This document shows positions 32,330-43,874 of a stretch of DNA of 64,000 nt, in pieces (the stretch's first letter is position 1; the number at the start of each line of letters is the position of its first letter). The notes under the pieces were generated by a model that saw only the letters and a program-made list of their open reading frames with translations, had not been told where the DNA came from and did no database searches. Origin of the DNA: Bullera alba (Eukaryota; Basidiomycota; Tremellomycetes; Tremellales; Bulleraceae); contig BCIX01000002.1 in assembly GCA_001600095.1 (NCBI GenBank), forward strand, positions 806,001-870,000, given 5' to 3'. The translations under genes and the position numbers were made by a program.

Positions 32330-35300
32330 CTACTGATGATGCTGTTGAGTATGCTGTGATTGCTGCTGGAGCGGATGCAAGGCATGCTGAGTATGATGTG
32401 GGTGGTTTGGAGGGGAGAATAGACCCATGTTTGCGAATGCGCCTGGAGCAGATCCAGGAACAGAGCTGCCCCCGCCTATGACGCTTTGCTGACCGGGACT
32501 AGTCAGAGGCTGGTTGCTCACGAACGGTGTGCCGATACCGCCAAACGAGGGTTGTCTGGCCGCGGAACCGGGGACACCGCCGACTGCGCCGGAACCGATA
32601 GACTGGCCCCAGGTCGACTGGGCATTGGAGTCTGCGGAGCTTCCCCAAATCGAAGAAGCGGGCTTGGAAGACCATCTACTCGACCCTGGCGCTGTGACTG
32701 GCACTGGCATGTCCCATCCGTTTGACATGTGTCTTCGAGCGGGTTGGACAATCTCGTCGTCAGCGCCGAGGGCTGCCGAGCCGAAGACTTGGTCAGGCGG
32801 AGCAGGCGAGTTGGATCGACCAGCTGCGGATGCCGGTTGCTCGAGGTGGGGTCGGCCAATCGGACCCGGAGGGGCGATAGGCGCTGGCGTAGCAGCTTCT
32901 CCCGATGCCGTCCTTGACGAAGCTAGTGGGATGCCTATCGGCGCAGAAGGAGGAGAGAACTGCTCGTCCACTGATGGCATTCGGTTGTTCTTGACTGGAG
33001 GGAAGCCCACACCAATTGGCGCGGCTCTCGAACCGAGATCGAACGACGACGAGGCGTCTGGAGCGAAACCTCTTGGAGCCGGGTTTGGCGAGATCGACGG
33101 ACCGTTCGATGAGCTCTGCAGAGGGGCAAATACCGTCGAGGGCGATGGGAACTGGGGCCTGTAGCCTGGCGCAAAGTTCTGAGGTACCGGCATCCTGTTC
33201 TGATACGAGGCGATCTGTGGCATTGGCTGAGGGAAGAAGGGCTGAGGCGTCTTTTGCTGTTGCTGAGGTCGAGCTTGACTAGGTCGAGCGGAACCAGGTG
33301 CTGACGAGCCCTTGACGGGCGATTGGTTCTCAATGGGAGGCGTCGTCTGAGGCGTCGCACCGTTCCGAGAGGACTTGTTGTTCCGAACGGGCACAGGAGC
33401 AACGGGTCGAGCGGCTCTTTCGGCAGCCATCTTCTCAGCATTCGCTTTCTCCGCAGCGGCCTTTTCTCGTTGCGCTTGTTGAGCTGCAGCAATCTTGGCC
33501 TGTTCTGCGGCTTCTCGCTCCTTGCTGGCGATGGCCTCTCTGCGGGCTTTCTCGGCGCGTTCCTCTTCGAGCTTGGCCTGGCGTTCCTTCTCTGCCTTCT
33601 CCTTTGCTTGACGCTCTTTGTCGGCTCGCTCCTTCGCCAAACGTTCCCGCTCGGCTCGCTCTGCCTTCTCTTTGGCCAATTTCTCCTCCCGCTCCTTCTT
33701 CTCCTTCTCTCGGGCCTCTTTCTCTCTGACTTCGCGCTCCTTGCGAGCCTTCTCCTCTCTCTCTCGCTTCTTCTTGGCGGCTTCCTCTTCTCGCTCCTTC
33801 TCTTCCTGCTGGCGCTTCTTTCGCTCGGCCACCTGTCGAGCTTGCTCTTCGATAGCAGCTCTCTTTGCAGCTTCTCGACGCGTGCGCTCCTCTTCGGCCT
33901 TGCGCTGTCGTGTCCGTTCTGCATCTGCAGCCTTCTCTTTGGCAGCTTGGATCTCGGCAGCCGCTGCGGCGTCTCGAGCAGCTTTCTCTTCGTCGGCCTT
34001 CTGTTTCTGCAGTCTGGACAAGTCGATTAGCGCCATTATCGCCACTCTCCGCGACCCGCTCACTTTTTCTTGTCCTTTTTCTTCTGGGACTCTTTCTGCT
34101 TCTTCTCCTCGCGGGCCTTCTTCGCATCGTCCTCCTCCTCGAGCTCGCGCAAGAGCTGCTCCTCTCTCTGCTTGGCGACCCGTTCTCGGTACGCCTGGAG
34201 CACTCGTTGCTCGAACATTCTTGCGGCGAAGATCTGGAACATGCGCTTGCCTTCCTCCATTCGCTCGGCCTCGGTCACGGGTTCACTGCAATCCACTTAG
34301 CGCTCGTGCGTATACTAAATCATTCGTACTCACTTTTCATCGTAATCTTCGTCCGTCTCATCCTGAAGATCCTTGATGTTCTGCTCCTCGCGAATCGACC
34401 TGGCCACAGCGAGCTGCTCCATCATCTCCAGGAACTTGGAACCATCATTCTTGAGCAAGTCGTCTGCGACAGTGAGGATGCCTCCTGGGAAAAAATGGTT
34501 AAGAGGGGAAGAACCAGGCAAGCTCAGCGTAAGCCTACAAACGAGAACCGAGAAAGCATCACTCACCTTTGATCGTGGCCAGACTGTTGCCAAACGCCAT
34601 AAAGTCGTCCGCGCCTTCTGTCTTGGCGGCGGCCGGGGGCTTGGTGGCGATGGCAGGTTGCTGCTGAGGCGCGGCGTTCTTCCTAGCCGGAGGCGGCTGA
34701 TGCGATGCAGGGGGATGATGGTGATGATGATGGTGGTCGTGGTCATGGTCATGATCGTGGTCGTGATCATGGTCGTGATCGTGATCGTGATCGTGGTCAT
34801 GATCATGGTCATGGTCCGGATGATGAGCATCATCCAGATCTCCAGCATCTGCTTCATCCGAGCCAATGTCTTCTGACCCAACGTCGTCGTCATCTTCATA
34901 GTCGTCCTCGTCGTCGTAACCTTCACTGCCGTCGTCGATCAGGTCATCTGCCGCCAGTGCTCGTGGATCGGGGGCGCGATGATCGAACTTGACCACCTGT
35001 CCAGTGGCGTCTACCTCGACGCTGCCTGGGAAGGGGCCAGCGCCAAGGGGAGGAGGTTGGCGACCAGTGGCAGCTGCACGTTGCTCTGCTGCGTAATTGC
35101 GCAGCTCGTCGTAGTACTGCTCGTACAGCTGATCCAATTCCGACTCGATGTTGACCTTTTTCCGACCACAAACAGCGCAACCACACGAATGTCTGTGCTG
35201 CTCCTTCATCTTTCTCAAGACGGCATCCTTCTCGATCTGCAGCAGATCCCGTCTCTCCGCTTCATTCAGTCCGAGCCAGAACTGGCGAATGTTCTCCCTA

Positions 35301-36610
35301 TCTTCCACTGACGACTGCGTCCAGATCTTTGCAGGGGGCACATTTGCAGGCGCTTTACCCTTGGTCGAAGGTTTGTTTGGCGGAGGATGGTTGTGGTGAT
35401 TGTGATTGTGCGGTGGTGCGGCTGTAGCTGGTGCCTTGCCTGCCGCACGGGCCGACCGGGCAGGAGGGTTGGTGCCATTTGCGTTGGCCGGGGCATTCGT
35501 CATGGGCTGCTTGCCGGCGGCACGTGAGCTAGGAGGTGGATTTGACGGCATACTGGCCACAGGAGGGGGAGGATTGACACCATGTAGGGCCATTTGTGGG
35601 TGGAGAGGAGGATGTGATGGCAGAGGCTGCCGTGGTGGCTGCCTTGCAGCAGGTTGTGGCACAGGTGCTGGAGGTGGCTCGACAGGCTGCGCTGCCTTCT
35701 TCTTCTTTTTCTTGTTCTTCTTCTTTGGTGCTTCACCATTGGGCACGACATAGCCCGCGGTGTCATCCAAATCAAAGTCATCCTCATCATCGTAGTCCTC
35801 CTCCTTTGCATCGGGGTGTCGGTGGAATCCAAGCTCTTCTCCGATTCCCGGCTGAGGATACTGCCTTCCGCCATTGACTCCTGCTAAGAGATTTGCACCA
35901 ACTCCAGGCCCCAGGCCCATTCCTTGGCTGGCAGCGTTGACAATCTGCTGTGCCATTGTCCACATTCCCTGCTGACCCTCATTTATCGTCCCTCTGCTCT
36001 GGTTCGCATTGCCAGTGAACGGAACAGCCTCACGGATGAATTGCCGTAGGTGAGGGGGTAATGATGACCAATATTGATCATCGCTGGCAAAGTTTGGGTC
36101 TGCCATTCTCCTGTAGAGCTCGTTTGCGGTTTGTATCAAATCCTCGTGGGTGATGTTGAATCCACCCGTGATACTGCTAAAACCTCCGGCGATACCTCCG
36201 TTGGGTGACTGCCCTGCTCCTCCAAGACCCGAATAGTCGAACGGGAATGGCAGGGAGAATGGGGAAGTTGAGTTGGTGGTGGGTGGCACCGTAGATTCCT
36301 CGTAGAAGTCGCCGGTATCTTGGTAGTAGTCCGAAGGGTAGGCTCCCGGTGGAAAGTTGAATAGCGCTGGATCAGCGTTTCCCTGTCCGTGATGCTGATG
36401 CAGCGGAGGTTGCTGGTGCGAATGAGGGTGATGATGCGAGTGCTGGGATTGCGATTGTCGATCTGACCCTAGCTCGGCATTGACCTCGCCGGCCGGGAGA
36501 GGAAAGGTGGATGTAGTGGCCGATGGCTTTGATGCCTTCTTTGCGCGCTTCTTGGCAGCAGCCTTCGATATGCCAGTTGAGGGAGCGTTAGAAGGCGGCT
36601 TGCCGGACAT
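32330..36610 (-). CDS. NST1: NST1-like stress response protein
   Basis: NST1 proteins are large, mostly disordered proteins linked to salt stress and mRNA processing bodies. The N-terminus reads [20 protein letters not shown] with a basic KKRAKK. Middle features are a poly-Lys block ([11 protein letters not shown]), [20 protein letters not shown] and a Cys cluster [10 protein letters not shown], both family hallmarks. Then follow an acidic run, a His-Asp repeat, [13 protein letters not shown] and [18 protein letters not shown] coiled coil of about 230 residues rich in Glu, Lys, Arg and Ala (about 33420-34060) dominates the C-terminal half. The tail is Pro/Ser-rich and ends with Gln/His repeats. 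Introns lie near 34560, 34320 and 34070. Assignment rests on order of blocks and motifs. Confidence 0.88.
34715..34825 (-). repeat. His-Asp dipeptide repeat tract inside NST1
   Basis: A hexanucleotide-like repeat of CAT/CAC and GAC/GAT codons encodes about a dozen alternating His-Asp pairs followed by seven or eight His. The codons vary, so the protein repeat is conserved beyond simple DNA slippage. Confidence 0.85.
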
Positions 36611-37141
36611 AGAAGGTGGAGGATGTTTGGGGGGAGACTGTGATTGATGTCAGCGGACCGGCTTTAACATGGGCGCGTGCTCCGGCACCGCATCATATCC
36701 CTTGAATCCTTCGCCAGCACTTCATATGCCATGAAACTCCTTCGTCCCAAGTTCTCCTTCTCTTCTCCATGACCTTCCTTCCGGGCCGGCCTGCCTTCAA
36801 GGGTGTCCAACTTACCTCCAAATCCGCAGAGTCCCTCTCTATCCCCTGATGATGTTGAAGTGGTGGCCGAGTTTCGGGAGCGGCCAATCGAGAGTACCGG
36901 GTATATTCCGATGGGTTGACAGCAGGCTTTAGGATGGGGGTGGACTGTTGTTGCCTATTGTATCGATGGTATGGACGGTGAGCGAGCTGGGCAGGGGGCA
37001 CTGACTGGGTGGGCGGTAGATTATGCCAATTCGAGAAAACTCCGAGATTCGCCGCAGAGTGGCACAAGCGGCGACCTCCACCTGAAAGTCGATCGCAGGT
37101 GTTCCATCTTTCTCACCTCACCATCTTCACCAGCATCAGCG
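36611..37141. promoter_or_regulatory. divergent intergenic NST1 / GatA
   Basis: The 531 bp between start codons. A minus-strand open frame spans much of it but has no recognised motif and a weak start, so I treat it as 5' UTR or chance. Confidence 0.45.
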
Positions 37142-38889
37142 ATGAGAGCAGCATGTAGGAGGCTGGCAGAGGCGGCGACAGAGGCAGGAGCGAGGAGAGG
37201 AGACCCTTATAGCTGGATGAATGGGAGGGAGCCAAGTTCAACAGTGACGGGACTTCTGGCCGGTCGTTCGATAGCTATCAAGGAGAACATCTCATTCAGG
37301 CGAGCACCTACAACTTGCTCTTCGCAGATCCTGGATGGTCAGTCGATACACTACACCATGCACGTCAATGCAGCTGAAGATGTGATATAATAGGCTACAA
37401 GCCTCCTTACAACGCCACCTGTGTGGATCTTCTGCTCGGCGCCGGCGCTCACATCACCGGACTGACCAAGATGGATGAATTCGGGATGGGGTGAGGCTAA
37501 GCCAGCGTCTAGCCGTAGGATAACGCTCAAGTGGTTGTCTTGCTTAGATCGGAGACGACACATCTGCCCCCAGGTTATGGCCCAGTGGTCAATCCCTCTG
37601 GACCGGAGACCGACACTATAGCAAGGAGTGCGGGAGGAAGCTCTGGAGGCTCCGCTGCAGCAGTAGCTGAAGGAAGTTGCTGGGCGTGAGTAATCCATAT
37701 ATAGCCATCTCGACATCCTGACCTCGTCCCAGGGCTCTTGGTACTGATACTGGAGGGTCGGTTCGGCTTCCAGCGAGTTACTGCGGTATCGTAGGCTTGA
37801 AACCGTCGTACGGTATGATCAGTCGGTGCGTTCCATCATGTGTCGTTCTTGACTCACCAGTCTTATAGGCACGGAGTGGTGGCATATGCAGACTCATTGG
37901 ACTGTGTTGGTGTGATGGCAAGCGATGTGCAATCTGTCCAGGACGTCTTCAGTGGGTATCCTTATTGGGCTTTAACGTGATCTGACGCTGTGTAGACGTC
38001 CTATCTGTTCCAGATCAGCGTGATATGACTTGCGCCTCGTCCTCGTCTCGTAGCATTGCCAATACGTCGACACGATCCGTACTCGAGATGCTTCAAGCCA
38101 AGAAGCCTCTGGAGGGCCTTCGAATTGGGATCCCTGTTCAAACACAACTTCCCGAACCACACTATCAAGTAAATAGTCGGCTTATAGAGCACCTTGAGAG
38201 CTTGGGAGCAACAGTGAATACTGTCGACCTGCCTTCCTTCAAATCGGCTCTGCCTGCATACTACGTCCTTGCCAGCGCTGAGGCAAGTAGCAATCTGGGC
38301 CGTTTCGGAGGAGGCTGGTATGGCGGTGTGGGGGATAAACAGATCGATCCCAGCTATAGTGGTGAGGAACGGCGGCGAGCCATCAGGTCCCAGGGATTTG
38401 GTAAAGAGGTCAAGAAGAGAATACTAGCGGGAACATATGCTCTCTCAGCAGAGTGAGTGGTGTCGCAATGTCTCGATGTCGCATTTGTAGAGCTAATGTG
38501 TTGGTAGTGCTTTCAACAATACGTATCTGAAGGCACTTCAGCTGCGGCAAAGTCTGAGAAGGGAATTCTCGCTTCAATTTAGAATGGCCCATCCGCTCTC
38601 CGAGCGAAGTGAGCCCCCCAGACGCGCAGACGGGGTCGACGTACTGCTCCATCCAACGGCACTGGGTGAAGCGCCCATTCTTGGAGCAGTCAAACCGGAC
38701 GGCGAGAGCGAGTACCTCCAGGATCGACTGACAGTGCCGGCAAGTCTGGCTGGTTTGCCGGCACTGAGTGTCCCATCGGGCAGAGGGCGAAGCGGATGGC
38801 CACTGGGTGTCAGTCTGGTGGGACAATGGGGATCAGAAGAATTGTTGTTCCATATAGCCAAACAGATGCGATCGCAGCTGTGCGAATAA
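37142..38889 (+). CDS. HER2: mitochondrial glutamyl-tRNA(Gln) amidotransferase subunit A (GatA/HER2)
   Basis: The amidase subunit of the complex that converts Glu-tRNA(Gln) to Gln-tRNA(Gln) in mitochondria. The amidase catalytic triad is visible: Lys in SIAIKENIS, the cis-Ser in [13 protein letters not shown] and the nucleophile Ser in [31 protein letters not shown] and GYGPVVNP are typical of GatA rather than general amidases. The C-terminal part contains [14 protein letters not shown], the substrate-binding [19 protein letters not shown] and [18 protein letters not shown]. At least six introns were placed, for example ILDG|YKPPYN. The N-terminus is short and arginine-rich ([20 protein letters not shown]), which could serve as a mitochondrial presequence. 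Confidence 0.92.
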
Positions 38890-38926
38890 TCGACGATCAT
38901 CATGTGTGTGATATGCATCTATTGCT

Positions 38927-40019
38927 CTAGTCCCTCTTGAGCCGTTTGGCGAAATGCTCGCTGAGCTCTGAGCGGATAAAGGAGAGGATCTTCCTCGCCG
39001 CAGCTTTACTTTGGTCCATAGCCTCGTCCAACTAGAATTGTATCAGCCACCGACGGAAGGAAAGTGCCGGGGGACATACCTGTGCGCGACTAAACTCTCC
39101 CTCACTCTCACTCCACACTAGCTCCGCTTCTCCCTTGCCGTCATCACCGTCTACGTCCATACCATCACTCGACGCCGCGACCTCGCCTGAAGCCGAGATG
39201 CCCGCACCAAAGGCCCAAGCGAAGAGATGCCGACTTGACGCATTGAGCTCCTCCTTGTTCGACGGATCTAGCAGGAGATGACCTGCGTTTCCGTCTTTCG
39301 ATCGGATGTACACAATCGACACTGCTATGGGTACCGCGCGCATCGATACCGAGCCGGCGTCGAGCAAGGCGAGAGTCGAGGCATTCAGGCATGCCGCTCG
39401 AGAGGAGAAGAACATTCCAGTCATCGGTGCGAGTCCCGTCGTGTCCTTTTGTACCTCCACGGAATCATTTTCCTCTTCGACCGCCAATTTTGGCCATGTC
39501 TTCTGGTTTGAGGACGAGGTGGAGAACGACGTGGTCATGGACGAATCGTAGGCGAATGGTGCAGGGGAGAGGGATTGCACCACTAGTTGTACCAGCGATC
39601 GGGGGTGTTGACCGAGTCCTAGCAGTGGCGGAAGGACAGCCTGCAGCGCGGCAATGAGTGCTCTGGAAGGAGTAGCTAGGTTCGCATTTGATCAGTTCTC
39701 CATTTGACGTCGAGCAATTTGTGGAAATGACCCACCTCCCACGCCTTCTAAGGGACGATGCAAGATTTCAAAGGTCGCCTTGTCTGGCTGCTCTTCCCTC
39801 AATCTGACCTCGAGTGGTCCAGATACAGATGCCAGAGCGGAGCTGTTTCCTATTTCCTCCATCAGCAACGTCGAGGCACGTTTGTAGGGTGGACGACGCA
39901 CCGAATCCAAATCGACCTGAACCATCTGCCCGATCTAGCTGCCCAAGCGAGAGCTGTAGCGGACGAAGCTCGACGGCAACCCTTTTGTCCAGTCTCGAGG
40001 AGGATGCAAGTCCAGACAT
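38927..40019 (-). CDS. RRP46: RRP46, RNase PH-like exosome core subunit
   Basis: A second exosome ring subunit. Exon 1 from the ATG at 40019 gives LRPLQLSLGQLDRADGSGRF and, across an intron (GTGCGT to AATAG), GFGNSSALASVSGPLEVRLR then EEQPDKATFEILHRPLEGVG. This is the Rrp46 signature (DGS...F..G, GPxEV, kATxEv). The later exon carries ALLDAGSVSMRAVPIAVSIV and LLDPSNKEEL, the second half of the fold. The C-terminus is acidic, then EAMDQSKAAARKILSFIRSE and ends KRLKRD with a TAG at 38929-38927. It is convergent with GatA, with only about 40 bp between stops, and divergent from the decarboxylase gene, with 301 bp between starts. Confidence 0.9.
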
Positions 40020-40320
40020 AATCTCCTCGACTGAGCTAGCTTAGGCGATGATTAGGTTGAGGTGATCGGAACTCGCAGCAAGAGCGTCCATATCGATGCC
40101 AGCCGCTTCCAAGCTGCTGCAGAGCTCGAGCTCGCCAAAACAGGTACTCCGAAGCATCACGTGATCTCCACTGGGATGATGCTGTGGGGCTCCGCGATAA
40201 TCTATGTTTGGCTTGCGCAGGGTGCAGAGCTTGCAGAGATACCTAGCGCAGTCGCCTACATGTTCTGTCTATAGTCTCAGTGTTGTTCTTGTTCTCCACA
40301 GCTTCTCAGAATCATCCAAG
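40020..40320. promoter_or_regulatory. divergent promoter RRP46 / phosphatidylserine decarboxylase with E-box palindrome
   Basis: The 301 bp between start codons. ATCACGTGAT (40156-40165) is a perfect 10-bp palindrome around a CACGTG core, about 155 bp before the decarboxylase start. Such cores are bound by bHLH factors, the class that also controls phospholipid genes in yeast; the link is inference. Confidence 0.55.
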
Positions 40321-42168
40321 ATGGCTACGAGTGCTGGAACGACCCGACCTCTGCCAGAAGAGACGGGAAAGGCTCTAGAGCACTCGCTCAAGCATCTCGT
40401 AGATCACTCTGAGGCTAACCAGAGGGATAAGAGTAAGTCCAGGTCTTCTGCCCGGTTTCCTCGCTGATGATTTGTATTGCGAAGACTCGGACCCAGAGGT
40501 TGATGCCGTTCATTCCAAAGGGGCAAAGTCCCGATCATGGATATCCAGGTTCTTCCCAAGCGAGGAGATGCTGGATGAAGTAGGTGACATCGCGAGTGCA
40601 TGGTGTGTATGGAGTACTAAGCCTGGTGTAGCTCTTCGCCTACGAGCATATGGGTGAGTTGACATAGGTGTCTCAGATGAGTTCTTTTCCAGTACTGAAT
40701 CGTTTCAGGCAACTATGTGATAGACAGACAGACGGGCGAGAAGATCTTCGAGTTGATGCCGATATGTGAGCGCTGCTAAGATACACGTTTCTTGACCCAA
40801 GCTGAACGAAGGTAGATGTTCGGGTGGGGATGCACCTCTTATTCGTCAAGGGGGTGAGCTTGACTACCTCGGTCTGCCGTTTCGAGGTGCTGACTGGAGT
40901 AGGCATCGTACATGAGCTATTCGTCCGTTGAGCATCTCCTCATGGCCCAATCAATCCGTCGTAAGTAGCCGTATGACGTATCGATGCTTCTGCTCACTGG
41001 CATGAATCAGAGGGCAAGGTATATGATCAAACCGGAGCAGGCGTTAGACCGCATATCCAAGCTTTCATCGACACATATCAGCTCCCATTAGACGAGTTGC
41101 TGGTGAAGGACTTAGATCAGTATCCCGTAGGTTTGTACCGTGGACCTATGAGCTCAGTACCTGACCTCGTTGTGAGACGTTCAACTCGTTCTTCTCTAGA
41201 CGGTTGAATGCCACTGCTCGCCCCATTACTTCGCCCGAGGACCCCTCGATCGCCGTTTCGCCCGCGGACTGCAGATTGACCGTCTTCCAATCTGTCGACA
41301 AGGCCAAGCAGTTCTGGTAAGTCCCACTTCTCCACCTCTTTGGTAGGTGAAGTATACCTTGACTCGCCCATAGGATCAAGGGCAAGGAGTTTGACATACC
41401 GTCCTTGTTGACCAATGACGAAAAGACCAATACCGATTTCTCCGCCTTCACAAGCGACACGGGCTGTGCGCTAGCGATCGCCAGATTGGCCCCTCAAGAT
41501 TACCACAGGTTCCACAGTCCAGTCGAGGGAACGGTGCTGAGCATCAAGGACATCCAGGGTGAGTTTAGCTGGCTTTTTCTTCGGAGGCGGATCTCAGCTA
41601 AACTATAAAATTCGTAGGTGCTTTGTATAGTAAGTACAGTGTCGCAGCCTCTGTATCGGCGCTAATTAAAACATAGCTGTTAATCCACAGGCCATCAACG
41701 AAAGTGAGCCAGCGAGACACCCGACCAGGAGCGATACTGATGGTTGTAGACCTGAATGTCTTCACGGAAAACAAGCGCTCAGTGATGTTGATTGAGGCCA
41801 ACCTCGGACCAGGGAGGAAGCCAGTACAAGTGGCATTTGTGGCTATAGGCGGTATGTGTTGGTGTCCATCACGAGTGCGTGGCTGATAAACCTCTATAGC
41901 AATGCTGGTAGGTAGTATCGGATGGTCAAAGAAGCCAGGAGACAAGCTGGCCAAAGGAGAGGAACTTGGCTGGTTCCAGGTGAGTACCAGAGCCATTCCT
42001 CGTGAGACGGTCGATGCTCAAGATCCTCAGTATGGTGGATCCACCTGTATAGTGGTATTCCCGAGCCAATCCGGTCTCGTGTTCGACCAAGACCTTGTGA
42101 CGACTTCCGAAAAGGGTATGGAGACTATCGTCAAGGTCGGCATGGAGATTGCAAAGGTGCAAGCGTGA
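40321..42168 (+). CDS. phosphatidylserine decarboxylase proenzyme
   Basis: Makes phosphatidylethanolamine from phosphatidylserine. The proenzyme cleaves itself at a (L/G)GST site to give a pyruvoyl cofactor; here it is [10 protein letters not shown] with the Ser codon at 42040-42042. Other family blocks: [49 protein letters not shown], the catalytic-His region [40 protein letters not shown] and [20 protein letters not shown]. The N-terminus is short and hydrophilic ([16 protein letters not shown]), with no C2 domain, presequence or membrane helix visible, unlike classical PSD1 and PSD2. The gene is broken by many introns with exons of 22, 12 and 27 nt. The GGST form is nearer to the PSD2-like class. 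Cellular location is uncertain. Confidence 0.9.
40632..40653 (+). other. 22-nt exon in the decarboxylase gene
   Basis: Flanked by GTGTAG and GTGAGT, it encodes LFAYEHM plus one base of Gly and joins MLDE to [14 protein letters not shown] in frame. Confidence 0.75.
41618..41629 (+). other. 12-nt microexon in the decarboxylase gene
   Basis: GTGCTTTGTATA lies between an acceptor (TTCGTAG) and a donor (GTAAGT at 41630). It supplies most of the conserved ALYT of GALYTVNP. A 27-nt exon (41677-41703) follows. Both are required for the family motif, and the phases match (1 in, 1 out). Confidence 0.8.
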
Positions 42169-42373
42169 TAGCAAGCGTATTACTGCTGGACTGGTGACTG
42201 ATGAGAGATCGATGATGTCATGCTGGCTGAGATGAGAAGGGTAAAATAGATACAATACAACAATATATATATCTACAGACGGCATCAGCGCTTGCATGAA
42301 CAGGCGTTTTGCGTATTCTCCTCAGACTCACATACAGCAATTCGGATCTGAGCCCAGTCTATTGGATGTTCCT

Positions 42374-42808
42374 TCAAGCCTTGGCTTTGCCCTTGCCCTT
42401 CCCGCTGTCAATGGAATCAGAAGCCATCTCGGATGGAGTTCAAATGGATAGCTCACGCATCAAGCTCTCCTTGAGCCTTCATGATGGTCAATTTGCCCGA
42501 GCTTGCCGCTTGCACCATTTGCTTCTCGATACTGTTGTTGATCTTGCTCGAGAGTTCCTGGAGACACTCAATCAGCTCCATTCCACTTCCTCACTCCTCT
42601 TCTCGTTCAGGCCGGCTATGCAGGATGGTATGGACAAGGAGGTACTAGAACACTGCCTCACCTTCTTCTGCCTCTTCTCCTGGATGTGTTGAGCGCTCTT
42701 TGGTGCAATTTCCATCTTTCCCTTCCTCATATGTCCGGCCTTTCGCTTCGTGGCCCCTATCGACTTTGTCTTGCCGCCCTTGGCGCCCTTGCTCGCTCCC
42801 TGTGCCAT
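42374..42808 (-). CDS. small basic UPF0390/DUF2462-type protein
   Basis: Starts MAQGASKGAKGGKTKSIGAT with a strongly basic stretch (KRKAGHMRKGKMEIAPKSA), like the small nucleolar or ribosome-associated UPF0390 family, whose members also start MAQG and carry IAPKK. An unusually long intron for this genome (about 100 nt, GTGAGG to TCCAG) joins EKRQKK to ELSSKINNSIEKQM. The frame could stop at TGA 42454-42452. A further intron (GTGAGC to TTGACAG) gives a lysine-rich tail GKGKGKAKA ending at 42374, which I prefer because such tails suit the family. About 100 residues. Function in this family is unclear. Confidence 0.7.
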
Positions 42809-43028
42809 GTTGGATGTGGTATGTTGGGTGTATGAACGTTGATCGTGGATCACTCGAAGCGATTCTTGAATTCTACCAGCTGCTAGCTGCACTGGAAATC
42901 TCAAAATAAAGGCGGAATCAAAATTTTCGATAGGTTGCTTCGGCTCAAGGTTGTTGTCCGCCGACTTCTTGGACGACTTCCCAAGCCTTATCTGCCTCAC
43001 TTACACCTTGTCCACTCACATAGCCATC

Positions 43029-43702
43029 ATGTCCGACGTTGCTCACCTCAAGTCTCTGCTCGGTGTCCACCCCGACTTCCCCAAGAAGGTGCGTTTGCTG
43101 TCTCTAGCCTTTTCTTCGCTATGGCCACAGTAGCTGACATTGCCTAGGGCATCACGTTCTTGGACATCTTTCCACTACTCCGGTCGCCCAAAGCCTTCGA
43201 GGAGCTGATCACGCATCTGGTCCACCACATCTACACCACCCATGCGGGATCCCTGCCCGAGGTCATCGTCGGTCTGGACGCTAGAGGGTTCTTGTTGGGA
43301 CCCATCATTGCCATGAGGCTCGGTGCGGCTTTCGTCCCCGTTAGGAAGGGCGGCAAGCTGCCCGGACGCGTCGAGGTGGTCAAGTACGAGAAAGAATACG
43401 GATTCGATGAGTTTGAGATGCAGGCCGGTGCTATCCAGGCAGGTCAGAAGGTCATCGTTATCGAGTGAGTCATCTGGACAGTTGCCCCTTCGCAGCCTTT
43501 GGCCATTGGGTAGTGAGACACAGTGCTGATAGTCATCAGCGACCTCATTGCCACTGGAGGATCTGCCGCCGCTGCTGGCGAGTTGATCAAGAAGGCTGGT
43601 GGAAAGACCCTAGAGTACCTGTTCATCATCTCGCTACCCTTCCTCAAGGGCCACGAGAAGCTCGACGCTCCCATCTACGCTATGATCGAGGCTGAGGATT
43701 AG
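43029..43702 (+). CDS. APT1: adenine phosphoribosyltransferase
   Basis: Salvages adenine to AMP using PRPP in the cytosol. The start MSDVAHLKSLLGVHPDFPKK runs across an intron into GITFLDIFPLLRSPKAFEEL. VIVGLDARGFLLGPIIAMRL and FVPVRKGGKLPGRVEVVKYE are APRT blocks. The PRPP loop VIVIDDLIATGGSAAAAGEL is formed across an intron (donor after ATCGA). It ends APIYAMIEAED. Length, about 180 residues, is normal. It is divergent from the UPF0390-type gene, with 220 bp between starts. Confidence 0.97.
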
Positions 43703-43874
43703 ACGGAATCTCGGACAACTATATAGAGCGATCCCAGTGTAGCTCTGTACAACTACAGATGCATATAGATTATAATACAGCCAGGGGGTCACGTATCGCC
43801 GTCGGTCGTCAAAGGTCGTCATGGCTCGTGAGAGAAAGTTTGGCGTGTGTACAATGCGCCTTTTTGATATTTCG

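Noticed and set aside
33323..34030. 235-codon plus-strand frame rich in Leu and Ser
   Set aside because: Antisense of the Glu/Lys/Arg coiled coil of NST1. The reverse complement of such codons gives Leu/Ser/Phe runs that mimic membrane helices.
36693..37067. 124-codon minus-strand frame upstream of NST1
   Set aside because: No family motif and no good start context. Probably 5' UTR or chance.
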